DNA of 64,000 nt. Origin: Dryococelus australis (Eukaryota; Arthropoda; Insecta; Phasmatodea; Phasmatidae). Below are positions 56,793-64,000 of the stretch, one piece after another. Below the pieces are notes generated by a model. The model searched no databases and was not told where the DNA came from. It saw only the letters and a list, made by a program, of their open reading frames with translations. The position numbers and the translations under genes are program-made. The DNA lies in the NCBI GenBank assembly GCA_029891345.1, contig CM057003.1, forward strand, positions 10,110,209 through 10,174,208. Direction: 5' to 3'. Position 1 is the stretch's first letter, and each line of letters opens with the position of its first letter.

Positions 56793-58703
56793 TAAATGTT
56801 AATACGTTGAAGTACTATCCAAGTTTCTCTATGCGTAGCTATTCGTATGCCATGTGTGATGGCTTCAGTGGATGCGGAAAGAGGAAACAGACTTACCGAT
56901 TTATTCTGTTAAAGAGACAAAATTATGAACATTTTAACTAAAAAATCACTCTCCCATATCAAAATTTAATACAGATATAAATTTTTGAATTTCGATATGG
57001 CAAAAACTAAGTATGGAGTAAAATGCATGAATCGCTTCTCAGTGTAACTTGTCGGGTTCATGGAAATAGTTTATTCGCAGTTAACAGTGAGCACTTTTGT
57101 GCGCCTGTTTTCTCATCAGCAGAAAACTGATTGTTTTGCCCTAGACTTTGAATATTTGCTCTCCTGTAAAATGTAGTTGGTCGACAAGAGGTCCCGTTTC
57201 ACTTTCCTCATCACGTATTTAGTTGAGGTGGCTAAACTACATCTCGTGGTATAAGGACGTAGAAACAATATGGTGCTACTGTAACTGCTGGAACATGAAA
57301 GAAAATGCAAATATTGAAGAATTTCCTGAACAGAACAGAGTCTAACTCGGTGGGTTTGGCACACTAGTTGTCTAATTATTTTATATATATATATATTCTA
57401 AATTGTTTACTGGCATAAATATTATTGGCTGCACACGAAGGTAATATAAGGCACATGTGTTCTAGTACACAAATTTACGTATTAATCACGAATAAATGAT
57501 AACCGAAAACCCAACTCAAATATATATTTTGAAAGGAAAAAAAAATTTCCTGCTCGCACTATTGATTTTTTTAAAAATCCTTCACCATTTATTATTACCC
57601 CCTACGGAGACTTTCAGTAAATTAATTTTAGTAGCAGGTTATCTGTATTTAGTCTAGTCAAGCATATAAATAGCTAAACCGTAGCTTTCAATTTGACAGT
57701 GGGGAAAGCTCTCAAGTAAAGGGAGCTCGGTTTCTATTGATAAACTCTAAAATTTTACCAAGTGCTTAAATTCTGGTATGTCGACAATTTAATATTAAAG
57801 ATAGTACAGATGGAACAAAGCCGTTACAAAATTACTACGCATTTTGGAAAAGTTTCTCGTACGGACGCAGGGTAGATCGCTTCCGTTTTGCTCGTGGGGC
57901 CGTCGTGCAGCCAGACAAGTTGCATTCACAGGACGTCGCTCGTTCTTTATGTGAGAAAGTCCAGTATGGACACCCCTGGTGTGTACCAGGAAAGACTGGA
58001 TCAGTGTTGGGATCTTAAGTAGCGCGGTAGATATACGTGAAAATGACGAAGGGGTTATTTACTAATATTTTTAGTTTTAAATTATACTTCACTTCAGTCA
58101 AATAAGCAAATGTTCCTAGCCGGTAACAAGGTTAGAATCCTCCTTTTCAATTGACGTTACTTTATCGTAACTCTAAAAAAAAAATCTGTAAGGTCGACAG
58201 CGAGGTCATTACGGACGGAACGAGTTGGTGACGATTCGGGCATGTCTTGTAGTAATAAACCACCGCAGCATAGTTTCTGAAAGTTATTTCTATGCCCCTG
58301 CAGACTCTTGACACAGCATCCCTGGTTCGGGCAAAAAGGAAAGTAGGTTGCAGCCAAAGCAAATTAGAAATCTGACTCACAATAAAATTGTCGGAGTTAT
58401 CTTGGTGCACTACTAGGTGAACAATGGCCTCATTAGCATTTACGCGCGATAAAATATTCGCGCAGAGCCGAAAATTCCCGTGGCTAGATTAGAGGCCAAA
58501 AATCAATCCTAAGTTAAATTTAAACTCTTGCAATTCACGGACACGATAAACGGGCAGCTCTCTTCGTTCTTCGTAAGCATCGGCCTGCTGATCGTTACGG
58601 GATCATAAACTTGACTGACTATAAAACTCAAAGACATAGAGAAAGAGAGGTTTATCAAGAGTGGGCACTGCCATATTAACCAACGAACCACTAAATGGGG
58701 TGG
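56793..58703. other. Non-coding, no feature recognised
   Basis: Nearly 2 kb without a supportable gene. Minus ORFs at 57116-57364, 58157-58410 and 58509-58709 show no domain. Confidence 0.5.
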
Positions 58704-58950
58704 GGCCACGGTGGCTTAGCGGTTAGCCTGCTCGCTTCCCACCAAGGCGATCCGGATTCAATCCCCGGCCGGGTAACTCCGGATTTTCACATGGGGGAAT
58801 CGTGCCGGACGATACCGTTGGTCGGCGGGTTTTCTCGCGGATCTGCCGTTTCCCCTTGCCCTTTCATTCCGGCACTACTCCATACCTCAATCACCCTCAT
58901 CGGCTCTCAAGACCTCGATGAAGAGTCATCAAAATCTCTTCACTCTTCAT
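58704..58950 (+). mobile_element. tRNA-derived SINE, family S1, perfect 12-bp TSD
   Basis: Head GGCCACGGTGGCTTAGCGGT, TCGCTTCCCACCAAGG and box B CCGGATTCAATCCCCGGC. The body follows the family to CTCTTCACTCTTCAT. The duplication TAAATGGGGTGG is exact on both sides (58692-58703 and 58951-58962), which fixes the borders and indicates a recent insertion. The ORF at 58695-59081 crosses it and is not a gene. Confidence 0.9.
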
Positions 58951-58962
58951 TAAATGGGGTGG

Positions 58963-60234
58963 TCGAAGGAGGGGGCATCGTAATATCAAATTTGAAATTT
59001 ACAGGCTTGCGTTTTTATTTCTGGCAATATCTACTAGGAAGCAAGGCAGTCGATTGTATCGTTTCCCTTGCAGCTTGCTAGATGCGTTCGTGTCGTGCTG
59101 TTACCATATAGTGTACCATCGATTCTAAATACGTTTAAGAAAAAAATATATATCCTGACAGCGTGTGTATTCGATCCCGTCATATGTATATTTAAAAAAA
59201 TATCTAACCAGCAGAGTTAAGTTGCTTTGCTTAGAACAGGTGTCTGTAAAAATTATTATATATGACTACTACTAATTTATTACCTCGCGCATGCTTGACA
59301 TACATTTGCACGCCATCTTCTGCATATAAATATAGTAAAATTGTACACGAGAATAACGATAGGTGCGGGATTAGCTAATTATTAGAGTCAAATCTTACTA
59401 ATGTTGTACAGTGAACAAAATGTGACACAAAAAATGAGCTGGTCATTTTTTCCAATCGTTTACCGTCATTGGCTACAGTATTGTTTAATAATAACATCTG
59501 AAATAAATATTCGTTTATATTAGTAAATATATTATTTATATATTATACAATTTTGTCCCATCTAGCATGTAGAATTAAAAACAATCAATTTCTACGACAA
59601 ATAATGTCGGTATAATGTTGTCGGTGAATGATGCACCGGACATTAGTGGTCCAGCCGGCCCTACTCGGTGTCCACCCTATGAGGAAAGATATAACAAAAC
59701 CGCCCATTCTTCCTGGACTGTGTGGTAAATTCTAAACAGCACACAGACAGTGATCGTATACGCTTACAGCGCCGGGGATGGTCCCAATCGAGCATGAAGT
59801 AAGGCGAAAGAATTTAAGTTTACAATAATGCGAACAGAATGGGACGTGCCTGACGAGAGATGCTGCTGCCTAGCGCCAGAACGCGGAAGTTTTTGCAGAT
59901 GTTGGACGGCGAGAGGGGCTGTCAACGACGTTCCTTCACACTTACCAAGGAAAGGAGCGACGGCTTGTGAAAAAATTACTCATCGCTCTTCAAGACAGCG
60001 CTACGATTTCAAGCGATCACAATGCTGCCGTATCGAGAAAGGGAACTAACTTAAAAAAATAATAATAATAAAGAACACGTATAACGTCACCGTTTCTTCT
60101 AAGAAATTCTTTATAACTAATGCATATACGAAACTTTAACAATCTAGCTATACTCTCAATGAGCCTTCTCTTAACCACGCCGCGTGGTTTCGACGACACG
60201 TTTTTAGAATCAGACCGACAAATGGGATACTATA
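58963..60234. other. Non-coding, no feature recognised
   Basis: AT-rich, with a GC-richer patch at 59640-60010 containing a Cys-rich ORF (59828-60049) that I do not recognise and do not accept as a gene. Confidence 0.45.
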
Positions 60235-60471
60235 GGCTATTCACTGTAAAGTGGGCACTTTTGAAAGCCGCTTCATTTGGAATAATTGTCAATAAATATA
60301 TTTTATTTTAGACTTACATGTTAACTTACGAGTGGGGTGGAATATACACTCTATGTTTATTACTAATATTGCAATGTTTATTTTTTAAAAAGCGAATAAA
60401 GGATAGTAGATGGCAGAAAGGAAAAAGTAGCTAGGGCCTCGAAAGTGCTTACTTTACCGCGAACAACCTGT
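60235..60471 (+). mobile_element. MITE family 1, short subtype, full copy
   Basis: It starts GGCTATTCACTGTAAAGTGG and GCACTTTTGAAAGCCG and ends AGGGCCTCGAAAGTGCTTAC and ACCGCGAACAACCTG. The 237-bp interior differs from the long subtype but matches 16731 and 28590. Confidence 0.8.
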
Positions 60472-60834
60472 AGCAGCAGGAAAACGTCGTTGTGACATTT
60501 GCAGGGTGATCCATTCAGACATTACAACTTCGTGACTAATAATAACACTGTGGGATCAAACGTGATTTCGTTCGATTGAGTATGGCCTTGAGTTGACGCA
60601 GTGCATGTGCGGGGCTTAGGTGGGGGACCGCGACGACTTGCGGCAATGTCGAGCGCCGGTGAACATTTCCGGCCATTGTGTTTCGCGAATCCGATGTGCT
60701 AGCGCGTTGATTTTGGTACCAAACGGAAAAAAAAAAAAGGTCTAGATTTGTTGATTTAAGCCGCAAAAGCCAAGTATCAATTTCGTTACTCTCATTTAAT
60801 TCCATTCCCATATTCCAAAGAAAATATTACTCTA
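60472..60834. other. Non-coding spacer
   Basis: A mixed-composition spacer between two MITE copies. The minus ORF at 60536-60811 has no recognisable domain. Confidence 0.45.
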
Positions 60835-61070
60835 GGCCGTTCACGGTAAAGTGAGCACTTTCTGAGGCAGTCTCATCAGACATTGTAACAAATAAATACA
60901 GTTCACTGTAACCGCGGACTTTTGGTTTTGAGTATGGCGAAGTGTATGCGTTGTGTTTATTCCTCGCATGGCAGTGTTGACATTAACGAGTGGCGGAAGG
61001 ATATAAACCGGGTGAAAGAAAAATTGAACCAGGGCTTCAAAAGTGCCCACCTTACCGTAAACAGCCTATA
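60835..61070 (+). mobile_element. MITE family 1, short subtype, second variant
   Basis: It starts GGCCGTTCACGGTAAAGTGA and ends CAGGGCTTCAAAAGTGCCCA and ACCGTAAACAGCC. Same ends and length class (236 bp) as the copy at 60235, but with a more diverged interior. Confidence 0.8.
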
Positions 61071-61257
61071 GTAAATGTAGACGTATTCGCATAAAACAGA
61101 CGGCAGTGTCCGACGTAGCTATACAACGATTTTGTTTTGTAAAGTGCTTGTTGCTCACTAACTAGCGTGGATGAGAAACGAGACTGCTGTATCCAAAGTG
61201 ATAAAGATATGATGAAATGTTAAAAATGGTTGACCTTTCATGATTTTCCACGTGTGC

Positions 61258-61490
61258 GAGGAGCCGCGGTGTTTGAGCGGATAGACTGCTCGCTCCCACC
61301 AAGGTGGACCAGGTTCAATCCCCGGCCTGGTCGCTCCCGGATTTTCGCAAGTGGTAAAATCGTGCCGCTGGCCGGCGGGTTTTCCCCGCCCTTACGTGCC
61401 GGCGATGCTCCATTCTCGCCTCATTTCGCCCTCATCAGCTCTCAAGACCTGGTAGTCAAGTGCCGGCCATGTCTCGCTCAACTTAAAGAG
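61258..61490 (+). mobile_element. tRNA-derived SINE, family S1
   Basis: Head GGAGCCGCGGTGTTTGAGCG, GCTCGCTCCCACCAAGG and box B AGGTTCAATCCCCGGCC, followed by CCGGATTTTCGCAAGTGG, GGCCGGCGGGTTTTCC and CATCAGCTCTCAAGACC. The middle is shortened compared with the copy at 12015. The 3' border is approximate. Confidence 0.8.
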
Positions 61491-62309
61491 TGCGTGAGCA
61501 GTCAAGCGTGCCAGCTCATCGATTTGTTTAACGCGAAGGTTTCACGCTGTGAACGGGTTTGATTATCATCCCTTGTCCCTCCCCCCTTCCACTTCCACAC
61601 CCCCACCCAACCCCAAACAGACCTGCTTTCCACCTATGCGTCACACGGTTTGCGGCGTCTGGCTCTCTGAGTGGTTGTCGCGATCCGCGGTACGAGGATT
61701 TTGGTTGGTGCGGGGTGGAGCGGAGGGGAGGTCTGATTCCATTACCGTTAATTGACCCATCAGAAGCTACCCACGTGGGTATGATTGAATCAGATTGAAC
61801 AAAATGGATTCCATGACATGTTCGCTCTAGGCTTGATGATCTGGCAGCGGAGTGCACGTTTACACGCGAAAGATAAACATGATACTTTCTTTCCTCTCCC
61901 CCCGCCACCCTTAATTAAAAAGAGGAGAGAGATAAATGATTATAGTGTTATCAGTTTTTTTGAGCCATAAAATATATTAAGCATAAACTATTTAAATTTT
62001 CACTTAAACAAAGCACAGGTGATCGTATAGCTACAATAAGACTGGAGTACCTTATTTGTTTACCACGTGGAATAAATGGCACTTCACGTTTGACTACTTT
62101 CTTGAACTACTAAAGATGTGATAGAAATACAAGTCAAACGATAATCGTCTCTAAAATATAAATAAATAAGTCATGGCAAAAAATGTATGAATCCAATAAG
62201 GCGTCCCACTCTCCCTTAAGCATCTTTGTTCGCGTGTTTATAACGAACAGATACTTTATGTAACGTTTTAAAGAGATGAATTAAGTTTAACTGAGTTGAG
62301 ATATTTGGA
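61491..62309. other. Non-coding, no feature recognised
   Basis: A C-rich patch near 61565-61625 gives overlapping Pro-rich ORFs on both strands (61528-61908), which I do not accept. The remainder is AT-rich. Confidence 0.45.
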
Positions 62310-62530
62310 CCGATCTTAACGACGAGGTCTTGAGAGCCGATGAGGGTGAAAAGAGTCGAGAATGAAGCAGCGCCGAAATGGAAGGGCGGGGGAACAGGAG
62401 ATCTCCGCTGATCAGAAACATCGTCCAGCATGATTCCCAATTTAAAATCCCGAGAGTGACCCAGCCGGTGATTGAACCCGGTTCGCCTTGATGGGAGGCG
62501 AGCAGACGAACAGCTCAGCCACTGCGGAAA
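62310..62530 (-). mobile_element. tRNA-derived SINE, family S1, minus copy
   Basis: Read inverted: CCGCAGTGGCTGAGCTGTTC, CTCGCCTCCCATCAAGG, box B GGGTTCAATCACCGGC, a GGGATTTTAAATTGGGAATC block, GGAGATCTCCTGTTCCCCCG and CATCGGCTCTCAAGACC. The minus ORF at 62216-62539 is this SINE and not a gene. Confidence 0.8.
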
Positions 62531-64000
62531 TTTTCTCAAAAAAATCGATGCATGTTATGTACTTTTTTTTTTTTCGTGATCAGGCAATAACATTTTTTTT
62601 TTTATGAAACATAGCAACCGTTTAACAGGACGGCAATATCGGGGAAACGTTTGAGGGTATATAGACAGTTCTTACGTGAATCCCCGAAACCTAAAATTAA
62701 GGCGAGAATATGAACGATTTAAAATATATTAATGGGGTTAATTTATTGACAATATATTTTAATGCTGGTAACTTCCATAAAAAACAATTGTTATTACAGA
62801 CTATTGTTTTGGATTTAAAGTTTGCCAACATTTTTGAGAGAAAGAAAAAATATATATCACAAAGTCAATCAATATGTCACAAAATAATTGTCTTAAAACT
62901 AACTGATTGATATCTACAATCCTTTCACATGGAAATTTATATATCGCCAAAAAAATTACTTGTATGTGATAAAATCTTTAAACAGGAGCTTTAAAGAATA
63001 TAAAGTCCTGTTAAACTCAAGAAAATTGAACTTTAACTTTTATTTCTGGATGTTTAATGATTTAGTGACTTCTGTACTTCATTATTCGACAAACAGGTCC
63101 ACAATTTGTTATTCGAAAGCTATACAGAATGTCAACTATTTGCTTGTTGTGATAGTTTTATTAGTTCTAATATAGAGCAGACATAAAACAAACCCTATCG
63201 ACATACACATATTAAGTAGTTCAAATCCTGTTCTTGATTTCATATTTCAGAAATTCACGGGCCACGCTTAACCTTCTATAGCCCATAATGGTTTATACAA
63301 TCCAATTTTAAGAACTTTTTCAAGAATCTTTCAAAGGAAAAATTTCCACATTACCCACAAATCTACAATTAGGATAATTAAATAAATGAAAAACATTGGT
63401 GCCATTTTCTTCGCAGATTGTGATGGGGTAAAAATTAACACGAATTTACTTGCAACTGTCAATCGCGTGATTAGCAGTAAGATACTTTAGTTTACGCTAT
63501 GCTTTAAAAAGAAATTTCGTGGTTGCACGAATACAAGCAAATGAATATAGGGCGAATTTAATGAGCGTTATAAGCCTAGAAGGACGTGAATAAAACTGAT
63601 GATGCGATGGCAAGGAAGTGCAAGAGATATATCAGTTTACGTCCTACACTCTTACGAGTGTAAACGGTAGTGAATAAAAGAATATTCTCATTGTTACTTG
63701 TAGGGATCTGCTGCACTGCTGCGTTTGTCTGTTGTTCTGTTCCGCGAGAGAAAACCTACGAAATCCCTCCCCCGAAATCTCTACAACAAGCATTTTAATC
63801 CAATTGCTCCATTTATTTGCTAAGCTAGGTAAGTAATTCGCGTCCAGCCAGTTTATCCCTTCCGCAGGGTGAATTTATTCACACACGACAGCGGTTTACC
63901 AGAGCGCCATTTCTCTTGTTGTACGCGTGCATACACGCTTCCTACCACACACTGGGTTTCACTTTTCTAATGGGGGGCGAAAAATGTTAACAACAGAGAG
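62531..64000. other. Non-coding to window end
   Basis: AT-rich DNA with T runs near 62565 and 62595. ORFs at 62710 and 62960 have no recognisable domain. The last 300 bases are less AT-rich, with no identifiable feature. Confidence 0.5.

Overview
The window looks like intergenic or deep-intronic DNA from a large, AT-rich, repeat-laden animal genome, most likely an arthropod and probably an insect. That is an inference from the repeat types: tRNA-headed SINEs, short inverted-repeat elements, Helitron-like ends, a LINE tail and a Polinton. No complete host gene is visible. Almost every open frame outside 33.4-48.5 kb is short, overlaps a repeat, or has no recognisable family. The one host-like coding signal is a possible 47-base exon on the minus strand at 25193-25239.

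The main feature is a single Polinton (Maverick) virus-like transposon of about 15.2 kb at 33366-48545. Its terminal inverted repeats are about 290 bp and only roughly four-fifths identical by eye. Inside are decayed versions of nearly the whole Polinton gene set: double jelly-roll major capsid (-), a PLA2-domain structural protein (+), a small hydrophobic/basic protein (+), adenain-like protease (+), a fibre-like protein with repeated KDAVN motifs (+), retrovirus-type integrase with chromodomain (+), packaging ATPase (-), penton-like minor capsid protein (+), protein-primed DNA polymerase B (-), a zinc-finger protein (-) and small terminal ORFs. Every larger gene carries frameshifts, stops or lost catalytic residues, so the element is a fossil. 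An unrelated stretch (about 38480-40250) separates the fibre-like gene from the integrase. The Polinton itself interrupts an older short inverted-repeat element (halves at 33325-33365 and 48546-48924).

Region by region: 0-6.3 kb has a microsatellite, two MITE-like copies and a probable LINE 3' end. 6.4-9.4 kb is a 2.8-kb minisatellite whose units resemble the 5' half of a tRNA (box A), ending at a Helitron-like 3' terminus. 11.9-12.8 kb has nested SINE and MITEs. 13.1-15.9 kb is a degenerate long-period repeat. 16-23.8 kb holds MITEs, a mariner-type MITE and several SINEs. 23.8-30.9 kb is mostly featureless. 30.9-32.0 kb is a 23-bp minisatellite. 33.4-48.5 kb is the Polinton. 49.6-50.3 kb is a small Helitron-like element with a second tRNA-like minisatellite. 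51.8-64 kb has further nested MITEs, SINEs and a 45-bp tandem array.

Nesting gives a partial order of events: Polinton into MITE family 1, MITE family 1 into MITE family 2, and SINE into MITE family 2. The SINE copies at 12015 and 58704 still have clean 12-bp target duplications and look youngest.
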